This document shows positions 16,707-26,678 of a stretch of DNA of 64,000 nt, piece after piece. Position numbers and translations under genes: made by a program. The notes under the pieces are model-generated. The model ran no database searches. It had not been told where the DNA came from and saw nothing but the letters and a program-made list of their open reading frames with translations. The number at the start of each line of letters is the position of its first letter. Position 1 is the stretch's first letter. This DNA is from Rubrivirga marina (GTDB lineage Bacteria; Bacteroidota; Rhodothermia; Rhodothermales; Rubricoccaceae). The stretch spans positions 1,311,154-1,375,153 of the forward strand of contig NZ_MQWD01000001.1 of assembly GCF_002283365.1 (NCBI RefSeq). Direction: 5' to 3'.

Positions 16707-17359
16707 CGCGCCTCCTCCTCGTCGACGACCACCCGCTCCTCCGCCAGGGCATCGCCATGACCATCGAGGCCGAGCCGGACCTCTCGGTCGTCGCCCAGGC
16801 CGGCGACGCCGACGAGGCCCTCGCGCTCTTCGCCGAGGCCGCGCCGGACCTCGTCATCACGGACATCTCACTGCCGGGCGCCAACGGACTGGAGCTGATG
16901 AAGAACCTCCTCACGCTCCGGCCCGACCTCCCCGTCCTCGTCGTCTCGCGCCACGACGAGGACCTCTACGCCGAGCGGGCCGTCCGGGCCGGCGCTCGCG
17001 GCTACGTCTCGAAGCTGGCGGCCGGCGACCAGATCGTGACGGCCATCCGCCGCGTGCTCCGCGGCGGCATCCACCTCTCGGAGGACTTGAAGGACCGGAT
17101 GCTGTTCGGGGCGGCGGCCGGCGTCAAGGACGCGACGCAGACGCCGCTCGAGGTCCTCTCCGACCGCGAGCTCGAGGTGTTCGAGATGACGGGCCGGGGG
17201 ATCCCGACGCGCGAGATCTCGGAGCGGCTCCACCTCTCGATCAAGACGGTCGAGAGCTACCGCTCGCGGCTCAAGACGAAGTTGGGGCTATCGAACGGGA
17301 CCGAGCTCATCAAGCACGCCGTGGCGTGGGTCGAGGGCGAGGGGGCTGGACGGTCGTAG
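16703..17359 (+). CDS. NarL/FixJ-family response regulator
   Basis: A 218-residue regulator. The receiver domain (1-125) has acidic residues D8/D9, the phosphoacceptor Asp54 in VITDISLPG, and the late lysine in YVSKLAAGD. The LuxR-type HTH (about 152-210) contains LSDRELEVFEMTGRG and the recognition region HLSIKTVESYRSRLK. It is the cognate partner of the kinase it overlaps by four bases. A plausible but untested target is the GTAGGG-type motif repeated in the promoter regions at 434, 5553-5638 and 12765-12794. Confidence 0.95.
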   Translation: MTRLLLVDDHPLLRQGIAMTIEAEPDLSVVAQAGDADEALALFAEAAPDLVITDISLPGANGLELMKNLLTLRPDLPVLVVSRHDEDLYAERAVRAGARGYVSKLAAGDQIVTAIRRVLRGGIHLSEDLKDRMLFGAAAGVKDATQTPLEVLSDRELEVFEMTGRGIPTREISERLHLSIKTVESYRSRLKTKLGLSNGTELIKHAVAWVEGEGAGRS

Positions 17360-17449
17360 CGTCGCTCACGCGCCCGGCCCCTCGCGAGGTCGGACGTCGG
17401 GAGGCCGCGCTCAGGCCCCCGAGGTCTCCGCCCGCCTCCCTAGGCTGGC

Positions 17450-17471
17450 CGCCGGCGTCGAGACGCCGGCG
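17450..17471 (+). terminator. Hairpin after the two-component system
   Basis: CGCCGGCGTC pairs perfectly with GACGCCGGCG (10 bp) around a two-base GA centre. It lies in the 296-base gap between the regulator and ugd. The rest of that gap shows nothing recognisable except a weak TTGACT at 17564. Confidence 0.45.
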
Positions 17472-17655
17472 ACGCCCGCGAGCGCCTGGCGGGCCGGTCG
17501 AGCCGTTCGGGGCGAGACGTTCCACGTCGTCCGATCTCAGCTGGACCCAGGGCCCTTCGGGGCTTGACTTTCTGCAGAGCCGCTCCGGCGCGTGGAATGA
17601 GAGGCCGGTGGGCACTCTGTCTGAGCGCCCCGCCTGCACCACACACGGTCGCTAC

Positions 17656-19140
17656 ATGCACATTGCTGTCGTCGGAACCGGATACGTCGGCCTCGTCTCG
17701 GGCGTCTGCTTCGCCGAGATGGGCAACCAAGTCACCTGCGTCGACATCGACGCCCGGAAGGTCGAGAGCCTCCGCGACGGGCGCCTCACGATCTACGAGC
17801 CCGGGCTCGAGGTCTACTTCGACCGGGGCCGCCGCGAGAACCGGCTCCGGTTCACGACGGACCTCGCCGAGGCCCTCGCGCCGGCCGACGTCGTGTTCCT
17901 CGCCCTCCCGACGCCGCCGGGGGAGGACGGCTCGGCCGACCTCCGCTACGTCCTCGGCGTCGCCGATGACGTCGGCCGGCTTCTCGCCGAGGCCCGGCGA
18001 GGCCTCGCCGGCGCCGAGGCCGGCGGGGACGGCGCCGCCAGCAGGCCCTGGGGCTACAAGGTGATCGTCGACAAGAGCACGGTGCCCGTCGGCACCTCGG
18101 CCCGCGTGACGGCGGCCATCGAGGCGCACGGGCTCGAGGCCGGCGAGGACTTCGACGTGGTGTCGAACCCCGAATTCCTCCGGGAGGGCGCGGCCGTCGA
18201 CGACTTCATGAAGCCCGAGCGCGTCGTCGTCGGGACCGACTCGGAGAGGGCGGCCGAGCTCATGACCCGGCTCTACGAGCCGTTCGTCCGGAGCGGGAAC
18301 CCGATCCTCGTCATGGACGAGGCGAGCGCCGAGATGACGAAGTACGCGGCGAACGCGATGCTCGCGACGAAGATCACGTTCATGAACGAGGTCGCGAACC
18401 TCTGCGACCGGGTCGGCGCCGACGTCGACAAGGTCCGCCGCGGGATCGGGACGGACAGCCGGATCGGGCCGAAGTTCTTGTACGCCGGGATCGGGTTCGG
18501 CGGGTCGTGCTTCCCGAAGGACGTCCAGGCCCTCCACCGGACCGCGGGGCAGAACGGCTACGACTTCCGCATCCTTCAGGCCGTCCTCGACGTGAACGAG
18601 GACCAGAAGCGGGCACTCGTCCCGCCCGTCCTCGACGCGCTGGCGGATGACGCCGGCCGCCTCGACGGCAAGACGATCACGGTGTGGGGCCTCGCGTTCA
18701 AGCCGCACACGGACGACGTCCGCGAGGCGCCGGCCCACGTGCTCATCCGCGAGTTCGTCGGCCTCGGGGCCGACGTCGTCGCGTTCGACCCCGAGGCCGT
18801 CGAGACGACGAGGGCCACGTTCGAGCGCGAGCCTCTCGAGGGGTCCGGCTCGCTGTCGTACGCCGAGACGGCCTACGACGCGGCCGCCGGCGCCGACGCG
18901 CTCGTCGTGGCGACGGAGTGGCCCGAGTTTCGCCGGCCCGATCTCGCCCGCGTCCGCCGGTCGCTCAAGCCGGGGCCCAACGGCGCCCCGCTCCTCTTCG
19001 ACGGGCGGAACGTGTTCGAGCCGGGGGAGATGGCCGAAGCGGGATTCGCCTACCGGTCCATCGGCCGTCCGGCCGTAGAGCCGCTGCCGATCGACGACGG
19101 AGCCGGCGCGACCCCCGTCGTCACGCTCCCCGGTTCCTAG
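17656..19140 (+). CDS. ugd: UDP-glucose 6-dehydrogenase
   Basis: A 494-residue enzyme that oxidises UDP-glucose to UDP-glucuronate with two NAD+. The Rossmann motif [17 protein letters not shown] lies at the N-terminus, and the catalytic nucleophile is Cys285 in [10 protein letters not shown]. Lys/Asn ligands occur in [11 protein letters not shown]. The protein is longer than the usual ~440 residues because of an Ala/Gly-rich insertion near residues 110-135 and a loose C-terminal tail. The next gene is UDP-glucuronate decarboxylase, which uses its product. The start at 17656 is fixed by the first strand MHIAVVG. Confidence 0.96.
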   Translation: MHIAVVGTGYVGLVSGVCFAEMGNQVTCVDIDARKVESLRDGRLTIYEPGLEVYFDRGRRENRLRFTTDLAEALAPADVVFLALPTPPGEDGSADLRYVLGVADDVGRLLAEARRGLAGAEAGGDGAASRPWGYKVIVDKSTVPVGTSARVTAAIEAHGLEAGEDFDVVSNPEFLREGAAVDDFMKPERVVVGTDSERAAELMTRLYEPFVRSGNPILVMDEASAEMTKYAANAMLATKITFMNEVANLCDRVGADVDKVRRGIGTDSRIGPKFLYAGIGFGGSCFPKDVQALHRTAGQNGYDFRILQAVLDVNEDQKRALVPPVLDALADDAGRLDGKTITVWGLAFKPHTDDVREAPAHVLIREFVGLGADVVAFDPEAVETTRATFEREPLEGSGSLSYAETAYDAAAGADALVVATEWPEFRRPDLARVRRSLKPGPNGAPLLFDGRNVFEPGEMAEAGFAYRSIGRPAVEPLPIDDGAGATPVVTLPGS

Positions 19141-19192
19141 GCGTGAGCCCCCACTCGTCGCGCTGAATCCGGCGACCGCACCCTCTCCCCGC

Positions 19193-20179
19193 ATGCCCCG
19201 CACGCTCATCACCGGCGGCGCCGGCTTCCTCGGCTCCCACCTCTGCGACCGGTTCGTCGCCGAGGGCCACGACGTCGTCTGCGTCGACAACCTCGTCACG
19301 GGGAACCCCGACAACGTCGCCCACCTCGTCGGGCACCCCCGGTTCGAGTTCGTCCGCCACGACGTCTCGACGTTCGTCTACGTCGCGGGCGACGTCGACC
19401 ACGTCCTCCACTTCGCGAGCCCGGCGAGCCCGATCGACTACCTCCGGCTCCCGATCCAGACGCTGAAGGTCGGGTCCCTCGGGACCCACAACGCGCTCGG
19501 CCTGGCCAAGGCGAAGGGGGCCCGGTTCCTCCTCGCCTCGACGAGCGAGGTGTACGGGGACCCCCAGGTCCACCCCCAGCCCGAGTCGTACTGGGGCCAC
19601 GTGAACCCGGTCGGGAGCCGCGGGGTCTACGACGAGGCCAAGCGGTTCGCCGAGGCCATGACCATGGCGTACCACCGGTCCCACGGGGTCGACACGCGGA
19701 TCGTCCGGATCTTCAACACGTACGGCCCGCGGATGCGGCTCGACGACGGGCGGGCCCTCCCGGCGTTCATGGGCCAGGCGCTGAGGGGCGAGCCGATCAC
19801 GGTCTTCGGCGACGGGTCCCAGACGCGGTCGTTCCAGTACGTCGACGACCTCGTCGAGGGGGTCTGGCGGCTGCTCCACTCGGGCGGGCCCTCGGCCTCC
19901 GACCCGGTCAACGTGGGGAACCCGGACGAGGTGACGATCAAGGAGTTCGCCGAGGAGGTCGTCGCGCTCACGGGGTCGTCGTCGTCGATCACGTACGAGC
20001 CGCTCCCGTCGGACGACCCGAAGGTCCGCCAGCCCGACGTCACGCGGGCGCGGGAGGTCCTGGGCTGGGCGCCGACGGTGGACCGGGCCGAGGGGCTCCG
20101 CCGGACCCTCGACTACTTCCGAAAGCGCGTTCCCGAGTTCCACGATCGGATCTCGGAGCCCGCCAGATTGGTGGTCTAG
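19193..20179 (+). CDS. UDP-glucuronate decarboxylase (UDP-xylose synthase)
   Basis: A 328-residue extended short-chain dehydrogenase. The NAD-binding motif is [12 protein letters not shown], and the catalytic pair is Tyr146/Lys150 in YDEAK. UXS-type blocks include [34 protein letters not shown] and [15 protein letters not shown]. It converts UDP-glucuronate to UDP-xylose in the cytoplasm. It lies 52 bases downstream of ugd and so forms a two-step donor pathway for the polysaccharide assembled further along the window. Related dTDP-glucose dehydratases lack this ASP motif, so the UXS call is strong. Confidence 0.92.
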   Translation: MPRTLITGGAGFLGSHLCDRFVAEGHDVVCVDNLVTGNPDNVAHLVGHPRFEFVRHDVSTFVYVAGDVDHVLHFASPASPIDYLRLPIQTLKVGSLGTHNALGLAKAKGARFLLASTSEVYGDPQVHPQPESYWGHVNPVGSRGVYDEAKRFAEAMTMAYHRSHGVDTRIVRIFNTYGPRMRLDDGRALPAFMGQALRGEPITVFGDGSQTRSFQYVDDLVEGVWRLLHSGGPSASDPVNVGNPDEVTIKEFAEEVVALTGSSSSITYEPLPSDDPKVRQPDVTRAREVLGWAPTVDRAEGLRRTLDYFRKRVPEFHDRISEPARLVV

Positions 20180-20727
20180 CGAACGGGCGGCCTCGCCGGT
20201 ACGCAGCCCTCGGACAGAGGAGCCGAGCCCCGTCGCGGTCGGCTCTCGGTCCAGGTTTCCGCAAGCGGTCCCGGACTGGACGACTGGACACGGTGGCTTC
20301 TCCCGATCCCTCCTGCCCCTGAGCCCGCTGCCTCCCCTCGAATCGACGGCCGTTTCGCCTATCCCGCTCACGCACATGGGGCGGGCATCGGAGGCGCTGC
20401 GACTCGACGTGGGCGCGGCGGTGTGCCGCGCGGACTCGGGGCTCGGGTCCCGCCTCCTCGCGGCGGGCCGAACGTGCCGCTCCGAGCGGGCGGCCCCCCG
20501 ACTCCATCGCTGGACCGTCCTAGAGCTCCACCGCCCTGTCCGCGCTTCCAGGAGCACCCACGCGGCGGTGCCCCTCGTCGAGCACGAGCGGGCGGGTCAC
20601 CGCGGCGGCCTCCACCGGCTGACCCTTCCACTCCCCAGCGACTCCGGCCGCCGCGTCGCGCGGGGCCATGTACGGGGGGCGCCGTCCGCGGCGTGACGCA
20701 CACCCTCCGCCACCGGCGGCCTCGGCC
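20180..20727. other. 548-base gap without a recognisable gene
   Basis: The short open frames here have low-complexity, arginine-rich products typical of shadow reading in GC-rich DNA. A modest hairpin (GAGCCGA/TCGGCTC, 20220-20245) could terminate the ugd-uxs transcript. No other signal was recognised. Confidence 0.5.
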
Positions 20728-21675
20728 ATGACCTCGCCGACCTACGACGCCGACTACTTCGACGAGCTCTCCGGCTTCGCCCGGTCGTCGGCCGCCGCCG
20801 TGGTCCCGCTCGTTCGTGAGCTCGTCCGGCCGGAGACCGTGGTCGACGTCGGGTGCGGGTCGGGGGCCTGGCTGGCCGCCTTCGCCGAGGGCGGCGCCGA
20901 GGTGGTCGGGGTGGACGGCCCATGGGCGGAGGGGGCCGCGTTCCCGGGGCCGTTCGTCGCGTGCGACCTCGAAGACGAGGTCCTGGCGTTGGGCCGCCGG
21001 TTCGACCTCGCCGTCTCGCTCGAGGTCGCCGAGTACCTGTCGGAGGACCGGGCCGAGCCGTTCGTCGCCGCGCTGGCGGACCTCGCCGACGTCATCCTGT
21101 TCGCCGCGGCAGTCCCGGGTCAGGGCGGTCGCGACCACCGGAACGAGCAGTGGCCCGCGTATTGGGCCGACCACTTCGGCGTGCACGGCTACCTCGCCGT
21201 GGACGTGCTCCGCCCTCGGATCTGGGACCGGCCCGAGGTGGCGTGGTGGTACCGTCAGAACGCGCTCCTCTTTGCCACCGAGGCGGCTCTCGACCGGCTC
21301 CCCGACCTCCGCCCCAGCGTCGCGACCCGCGGTCCCCTTGCCCTCGTCCACCCCGAACGGTTCCAATACGTGCTGGCCGACCTCCAGGCCGCGCGTGAGG
21401 AAATTCGCTGGCACCAGGCGGAGGCCGAGCGATACCAAGAGGTGGTGGAGCGATACCGAGAGTGGGCGGGGCACCTCCAGGCCGAGGGCAACGACGCGCA
21501 CGACCGAATCGAGGAGCTCGCGGCATGGGGCCGGCAGCTCGAACGCGACATCGACCGACTCCGCCGGCTGGAGCCCGGAACCGTCCCGCTCCGGACCGTC
21601 CTCCACGCCCTCCCGTCCCTAGCGGTCCACGCCCTGGGGCGCCGCGTCGCCGAGGGGGAGGGGGCGCCGCATTAG
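20728..21675 (+). CDS. Class I SAM-dependent methyltransferase with C-terminal coiled coil
   Basis: A 315-residue protein. The SAM-binding motif I is VVDVGCGSGAWLAAF, followed by acidic VVGVDGPW and the DLAVSLEVAEYL block of class I methyltransferases. The last ~85 residues are charged and heptad-like (AAREEIRWHQAEAERYQEVVERY and beyond), predicting a coiled coil, as seen in many polysaccharide-locus methyltransferases. The substrate could be a sugar of the exopolysaccharide, but nothing in the sequence fixes it. I chose the ATG at 20728; the open frame before it is proline/arginine-rich. It stands between donor-sugar genes and the initiating transferase. Confidence 0.85.
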   Translation: MTSPTYDADYFDELSGFARSSAAAVVPLVRELVRPETVVDVGCGSGAWLAAFAEGGAEVVGVDGPWAEGAAFPGPFVACDLEDEVLALGRRFDLAVSLEVAEYLSEDRAEPFVAALADLADVILFAAAVPGQGGRDHRNEQWPAYWADHFGVHGYLAVDVLRPRIWDRPEVAWWYRQNALLFATEAALDRLPDLRPSVATRGPLALVHPERFQYVLADLQAAREEIRWHQAEAERYQEVVERYREWAGHLQAEGNDAHDRIEELAAWGRQLERDIDRLRRLEPGTVPLRTVLHALPSLAVHALGRRVAEGEGAPH

Positions 21676-22122
21676 CTCGCCGGAGGGCTTTCCAGTGCAG
21701 TGTAGGAGGGCGTAGACCCACCGCCAGCGCCGTTCCCGGACCCGGTCGTAGGCCCGCGACGGATGCTCCCACGGGGACGTCCACGGGGAGCCGGCCCAGG
21801 CGAGGTCGACGTTGGGAAGAGAGACCCGAGCGGGTCACCGCTGCGCCGGGCCTCGGGCACCCAGCGCGCCATCTCCTCACCTGCTCCATCCGGCTGACCT
21901 GGCGGCCAGGTCGCCGGGGTACCAGAGGTCGCCGGTGTCGAGGGGGCGACGTCAACATCATGGCGGCGATCCCGGCGTTCCGCGCCGCGACCCCGCCCAC
22001 GGTTGCCTAGCGGATCAGCCAGACGCGCGGGCCCCGCTCCGAGATCGCCTCGACGGTCACCGTGCGCCGGCCGGCGGAGCCCTCGTCGAGCAGAGGGGCG
22101 CACTTCGGCCGACGACAGGTGC
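21676..22122. other. 447-base gap between convergent genes; possible decayed gene end
   Basis: No intact gene was recognised. On the minus strand, bases about 22007-22105 read as a natural-looking protein end (GSAGRRTVTVEAI, then a stop after VWLIR). This could be the leftover C-terminus of a lost gene. The rest has only shadow-like reading frames. Confidence 0.4.
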
Positions 22123-22890
22123 CTAGTCGACTGGAAGGACGGCGGCGGCGGTGTCGGGGCTCGCGTCGAGAGGGAGCGGCTCTGGGGGGGCGGACGGCGT
22201 CCACGACCCGCCTTCACACCCCGGTCGGGCGAAGGTCTCCGCGGTGAACGTCGGCGGGTTGCCCGGGGTGGCCACGATGCGGACGGCCTCCTCGCCGTCG
22301 CGTCCTGCGGCACACCCGCTCCGGTACACCGAGGCTCCGGGGCGCTCGATCAGACCGGACGCCCCGACGGACACGAGCCGCACGCTCTCCTCGACGTCGC
22401 CGCCCATCCCGAACGCGCTCCGGAGCGCGAGTTCGTCGAGCCCGTCGCCGTCGATGTCGGGGACGGTCGTCACCCCGATGGTTGGCCCCTCGAAGGCCAC
22501 GTTCCGGACGAGCCGGCCAGGTCCGCCCACCTCGGGTGTGCCCTCGACGATGCCGAGGCCGACCTTCGGGCAGCACCGCGGCCACAAAGCCATGAGGTAC
22601 AGGACAGCGTGCTCCTCGGCGCCGGGTCGGGTGAACGCGCCATCGGCGACGGCGAGAACCCGGACCTCCTCCTCATACCCGGGGTCCTGGGCCGTCCAAT
22701 GAGCGCGGGCGGCTCGGACGGCGGCCTGGACGGCCGGCCGCGTGGCCCACTCGGCCAGCGCCCCGGCATCGTCGGTGGGAGGGGCGTCCACGTCGCGACC
22801 GTCGGCGACGACGGCGGCGGGCGCGTCCTGAGCGTCGGCGCAGGCGATCAGAGTGAGCGAGCCGAGGGCGAAGACGACACGGAGGAACAC
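22123..22890 (-). CDS. Predicted lipoprotein with an FG-GAP-like DxDxDG motif
   Basis: A hypothetical secreted protein of about 255 residues. With a GTG start at 22890 the product begins with a compact lipoprotein signal: hydrophobic FLRVVFALGSLTL then the lipobox LIAC, which would lipidate the Cys at the mature N-terminus. The open frame runs on to an ATG at 23034, but that would bury the signal behind 48 charged residues. The mature part has an Ala/Asp-rich linker and a domain containing VPDIDGDGLDEL, a calcium-binding DxDxDG motif like those in FG-GAP repeats. It is divergent from wbaP. Function unknown. Confidence 0.65.
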   Translation of the reverse strand: MFLRVVFALGSLTLIACADAQDAPAAVVADGRDVDAPPTDDAGALAEWATRPAVQAAVRAARAHWTAQDPGYEEEVRVLAVADGAFTRPGAEEHAVLYLMALWPRCCPKVGLGIVEGTPEVGGPGRLVRNVAFEGPTIGVTTVPDIDGDGLDELALRSAFGMGGDVEESVRLVSVGASGLIERPGASVYRSGCAAGRDGEEAVRIVATPGNPPTFTAETFARPGCEGGSWTPSAPPEPLPLDASPDTAAAVLPVD

Positions 22891-23150
22891 GGCGAGGACC
22901 TGAAGCAGAGTGCGCCCAAGGTCTGTCGCCCGCGCTCGCCCGCCTAGAGGTGCGTCCGATGAGCCGGCCCGCTTTTGTCGGGTCTCGCTCTCGCGCGCTC
23001 GGTGGAGAGCCGCGGCTACGGATGGCTTCCGCACCCGGGACGAGCCGGGACGACAGAAGGGCGGGCCGGAGCGTGGGCGATGACCGCGGGCCTGCCCTCC
23101 CGATGAATCGCTCAGACGGCGGCCGTCGGCTGCTTCTCACCCGGGGTCCC

Positions 23151-24620
23151 ATGAGTTCCGTTGATCGCGTCCTTGACGTCTCGCTCGGTGGCGTCCCATC
23201 CGTCGCTGCCTCTGCCGATGAGGCGCCGTCTTGGAAGCGCGCGTTGTCGAACTCGCTCGCCCTCGGCACCGGCGACCTGCTGTCGATCAGCGTCTCGATC
23301 CTGCTCGCGCAGACCGTCGTGTACTGGGGGCTCGGCGGGAGCTACGGGGTGCCGGTCTGGGCGTCGTCGCTCGTCGCCCTCTGGTTTGCCGGGGCCGCCC
23401 TGCTCCACCTCCTGCCGGGCTGGGGCCTCGGCCCCGTCGAGGAGCTCCGGCGTGTGACGACGCTCTTGGTGGGCGTCTTCGGGACGCTCATCGTCACGAC
23501 GTTTTACGGCAACGCCCTGGCGGGGCTCTACCTCTCGACGGCCGCGGCCAGCCTCCAGAGCGCGCTGCCCGAGGTCGCCGGCCTCGCCGCCGCTGGGGTG
23601 ACCTGCGCGGTCACGGTTCCGCTCATGCGGACGTGGGTCCGCCGGGCGCTTATCGAAGCCGGGCAGTGGGGGATCCCCGCCGTCGTGTTCGGCGCGGAGC
23701 CGGCGCGAGACACGGTGGCCGGGTTGCTCGAGAGCGAGCCCGGGATGGGCTACACCCCTGTTCTCCGCGGCGACCTCGCCGATCTCGCGGGCGCCCCGTC
23801 GCGAACGCCCCGCCAGTCCGTCGCGGTCCTCGCCCTCGAAGGCCTAGGCCGGGCCGACGCGTCGCGCATGCTGGAAGGGCCACTCTCGGCGTATCGGACG
23901 GTCATCGTCGTCCCAGACCTCATGACGTCGCCGTGCCTGTGGGTCCGGCCCCGCGACCTCCGTGGGGTGCTCGGGCTCGAGATCACGCGGAACCTCTCGA
24001 GCGTCACGGCGCGCGTCACGAAGCGGACGACGGACGTGTTCCTGGTCCTGGCCGCCGCGCCGGTCTGGTTCCCGATCTGCCTCGTCCTCAGCGCGCTCAT
24101 CTGGCTCGAGGACCGCCGCTCGCCCCTGTTCCTGCAGGAACGCGTCGGGTCGGCCGGCCGGGCCTTCCAGACCTTCAAGTTCCGGACGATGCGGCCGGAC
24201 GCCGAGGCCGTCCTGGCCGAGGCCCTCGCCACCGACGCCGCGCTGCGAGAGGAGTGGGAGGCGAACTACAAGCTCCGCGTCGACCCACGGATCACGCGCG
24301 TCGGCCGGCTGCTCCGGGCCGTGAGTCTCGACGAGCTGCCCCAGCTCCTGAACGTCCTGATCGGCGACATGTCGCTCGTCGGGCCGCGCCCCCTCCCGAG
24401 CTACCACCACGTCACGCTCTCCCCGGGGGCCCAGATGCTGCGCCAGCAGGTCCGCCCGGGCATCACGGGGCTATGGCAGGTCTCGGGCCGGAGCGACATC
24501 GGCAACGAGGGGATGGAGCTCTGGGACCCGTACTACGTGCGGAATTGGTCGCTCTGGCTCGACGCCGTGATCCTCGTCCGGACGGCGCGGGCGGTGATCG
24601 CCCGGTCCGGGGCCTACTGA
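23151..24620 (+). CDS. Undecaprenyl-phosphate sugar-1-phosphate transferase (WbaP type)
   Basis: A 489-residue polytopic enzyme that starts polysaccharide repeat assembly by moving hexose-1-phosphate from a UDP-sugar to undecaprenyl phosphate. The N-terminal part (about 30-160) has several membrane segments. The middle has a Rossmann-like CoA-binding-type region (about 165-265). The C-terminal catalytic domain (about 285-489) has KRTTDVFLV, FKFRTM, RLLRAVSLDELPQL, GDMSLVGPRPLP and RPGITGLWQVSGR. An upstream ATG at 23103 is possible. The minus-strand beta-helix gene ends inside it, overlapping by 7 bases tail to tail. Whether the sugar is galactose or glucose cannot be told. Confidence 0.93.
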   Translation: MSSVDRVLDVSLGGVPSVAASADEAPSWKRALSNSLALGTGDLLSISVSILLAQTVVYWGLGGSYGVPVWASSLVALWFAGAALLHLLPGWGLGPVEELRRVTTLLVGVFGTLIVTTFYGNALAGLYLSTAAASLQSALPEVAGLAAAGVTCAVTVPLMRTWVRRALIEAGQWGIPAVVFGAEPARDTVAGLLESEPGMGYTPVLRGDLADLAGAPSRTPRQSVAVLALEGLGRADASRMLEGPLSAYRTVIVVPDLMTSPCLWVRPRDLRGVLGLEITRNLSSVTARVTKRTTDVFLVLAAAPVWFPICLVLSALIWLEDRRSPLFLQERVGSAGRAFQTFKFRTMRPDAEAVLAEALATDAALREEWEANYKLRVDPRITRVGRLLRAVSLDELPQLLNVLIGDMSLVGPRPLPSYHHVTLSPGAQMLRQQVRPGITGLWQVSGRSDIGNEGMELWDPYYVRNWSLWLDAVILVRTARAVIARSGAY

Positions 24621-26506
24621 GCCACGCCGGCGCCCACGTCGGCCGAGGCAGGGCGGGGGCGTCCCCAGGCGTCGTGGGTGAGGTGATAGGCGGCCGCGTC
24701 GCGGCGGCGTCCGGCGTCGAACAGCGAGAGGACGGTAGGGGGGACCGGGACGGCTGAGCCTCGAGCCGGCGACCTGGTCGCAAGACGGAAGGTGCCCTCT
24801 CGATTCGTCGTCCCCTCGAAGACGGCCAGCGGGTCGGGGACGGCCCGGCCGGTCCTCTCGGCCCTCGGCGAGGGCCAGACGAGATTACCGCCCCACGTTG
24901 ACGCCGAGGCGACGGCCGCCGGGACGCGGATCGCGCTCGCCGCGCCCGAGCGCGCCAGGAGCACGTTGTTGAGGACGACGAGGTCCCTTGAGCGCACGGG
25001 GCGCCCATCGGCGTCCGGCGCGCGCGGGTTCTGGCCGGACCGGGCCTCGTTGGGGCCGCAGGCCGGATCGCCGTCGTGGTCGCACGGCCAGAGCGATCGG
25101 TCGTCGATGACGACGACGAGCGCCGCGTTCGTGGCCTCGACGACCGTGTTGAAGGCGACGACGATCCCGGCGGCGTCGGTGAGCCGGACGCAACCTGCGA
25201 GCCGGGCCCCCTCGGGCGGGTCGTTCGGCCGGGGGCGGTTGTCGACGCACACGTTGTCGACGACGAGGCTCGAGTCGCTGAACAGCTCGAAGAAGAGACC
25301 CGTGTTCGCGTTCCGTTCGAACAGGTTGGCCGCGACGATGGCGTTCCGGTTGTTGATGTCCAGCCACAGACCGTTGATCTCGTTGTCGGCGAACACGTTG
25401 TGGTGCGCGACGAGCCCACGCGACCGCGTGACCTTGCCCGCCCCGCCGTGCCCCCGCACGTTCGGATCGGCCCACCCATTCCCGCGGACGTCGTTGAAGG
25501 CGAACACGACGTCGGTGGCCCCGGTCCCGCCCGCGCCCTCGATCCCGTTGTCATGAATCCAGTTGCCCGTGACGGTGTGGTCGCGGCCGGAGAGGTCGAC
25601 CCCGCCGCCGTTCTGCCAGCCCACGTCCGAGTCGAGGAGGGTGCCGTCGGCGGCGCCGAGGCAGACGGCGAACCGCTGGCGGGGGCTCGTGCCGTGGCGG
25701 AATGCCATGCCGGCCACGAGAGAGCCGGCTTGGCGAGAGGTCCCGCAGCGTCCGCCCGCGGCGTCGGCGGGCACGAAGAGGAACGGGCGCTGGCCGACCT
25801 CGATCACCGCCACGTTGGGGTCGACGTCACCAGGCGGGTTGAGGTAGACGGCCTTGGGCGTCGCGGGCGGCCCCTCGACCCAGAACCGGCCGTCGGGGAG
25901 CGCGGGCCGCCGGTCCCCTCCCACACCCCGCATCACGACGCCGTCGACGACGAACAACTCGCGGCGGCGACCCGGGCTGAGGTCACCGTTCCTGTTGTCC
26001 TGCGCTTCCCACGCCCAGACGTGCCGCCAGACGTCATCGTCGACCGGAGTCCACGCGCCAGACGGGATCACGTCGGCTCCGCTCACGACCGGGTGGTGGC
26101 CGGGGTAGGCCACCAGCGCGACGCGGTCGGCCGTCGGTCGGACGGCCTCGCGGTACGTCCCCGCCCGGACGATGATTGCGTGCCCCTCCGCGAACCCGCA
26201 CCCGGCGATGGTCGTCGCGTCGGCCGTGCCGTTGGGGTCCACGGTGCAGGTCGAGGTGAAGCCCCGGGTCGCGAGCCAGGCCTCGATCGAGACGCACCGC
26301 CCCTCTTCTGAGACGGACCCGTCGGGGCACGCATCGGAGTAGGTCGCCTCATAGAGAGGCGAGGCGGGACCCCACGGTGCGGTGTCGGCGGAGGAGTGGG
26401 AGGGAGGCGCGGGTTCGAATGGGACCGCCGCCAGGGCCAAAAGGAGCAAGGCGGCGGCGCCCATTTGCCTGCCGCCGGCCCGTCGACCGCTCCGAGTAAT
26501 TAACAT
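24614..26506 (-). CDS. Secreted right-handed beta-helix protein (no sorting domain)
   Basis: A 630-residue protein. It has a signal-like N-terminus (GAAALLLLALAAVPF) and a Cys-containing head. The parallel beta-helix (about 110-560) has many Asn-ending rungs such as VTGNWIHDNGIEGAGG, VAHHNVFADNEIN and VAANLFERNANTG. Pectate-lyase-like opening motifs (IIVRAGTYREAVRP, VVSGADVIPSG) suggest binding or cleavage of a uronic-acid polysaccharide, but no catalytic set can be proven. It is a paralog of the protein at 27577-30765, sharing RRRELFVV and VEVGQR blocks, but lacks malectin repeats and a C-terminal sorting domain. The ATG at 26506 lies in an unusually AT-rich patch. Confidence 0.8.
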   Translation of the reverse strand: MLITRSGRRAGGRQMGAAALLLLALAAVPFEPAPPSHSSADTAPWGPASPLYEATYSDACPDGSVSEEGRCVSIEAWLATRGFTSTCTVDPNGTADATTIAGCGFAEGHAIIVRAGTYREAVRPTADRVALVAYPGHHPVVSGADVIPSGAWTPVDDDVWRHVWAWEAQDNRNGDLSPGRRRELFVVDGVVMRGVGGDRRPALPDGRFWVEGPPATPKAVYLNPPGDVDPNVAVIEVGQRPFLFVPADAAGGRCGTSRQAGSLVAGMAFRHGTSPRQRFAVCLGAADGTLLDSDVGWQNGGGVDLSGRDHTVTGNWIHDNGIEGAGGTGATDVVFAFNDVRGNGWADPNVRGHGGAGKVTRSRGLVAHHNVFADNEINGLWLDINNRNAIVAANLFERNANTGLFFELFSDSSLVVDNVCVDNRPRPNDPPEGARLAGCVRLTDAAGIVVAFNTVVEATNAALVVVIDDRSLWPCDHDGDPACGPNEARSGQNPRAPDADGRPVRSRDLVVLNNVLLARSGAASAIRVPAAVASASTWGGNLVWPSPRAERTGRAVPDPLAVFEGTTNREGTFRLATRSPARGSAVPVPPTVLSLFDAGRRRDAAAYHLTHDAWGRPRPASADVGAGVAQ

Positions 26507-26678
26507 TTTATGAACAACCAGCCGGTGAGGGGCCGAGGCTAATGGGGTGGGAGTGGGAGCGCGAGGAATTCCCGAGGCCCGCACCTCGTCCTCTCCGCCG
26601 GGCCTCGAGTTGAAGCCCGGGCCCCATCAGAGGCGCGGGGAAGAGGATCTCGATGGCCTGGGCTCCTGAAGTGGCGAC

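Noticed and set aside
17564-17592. TTGACT as a -35 box for ugd
   Set aside because: No acceptable -10 element follows at 16-18 bases, and Bacteroidota-type promoters differ from this pattern.
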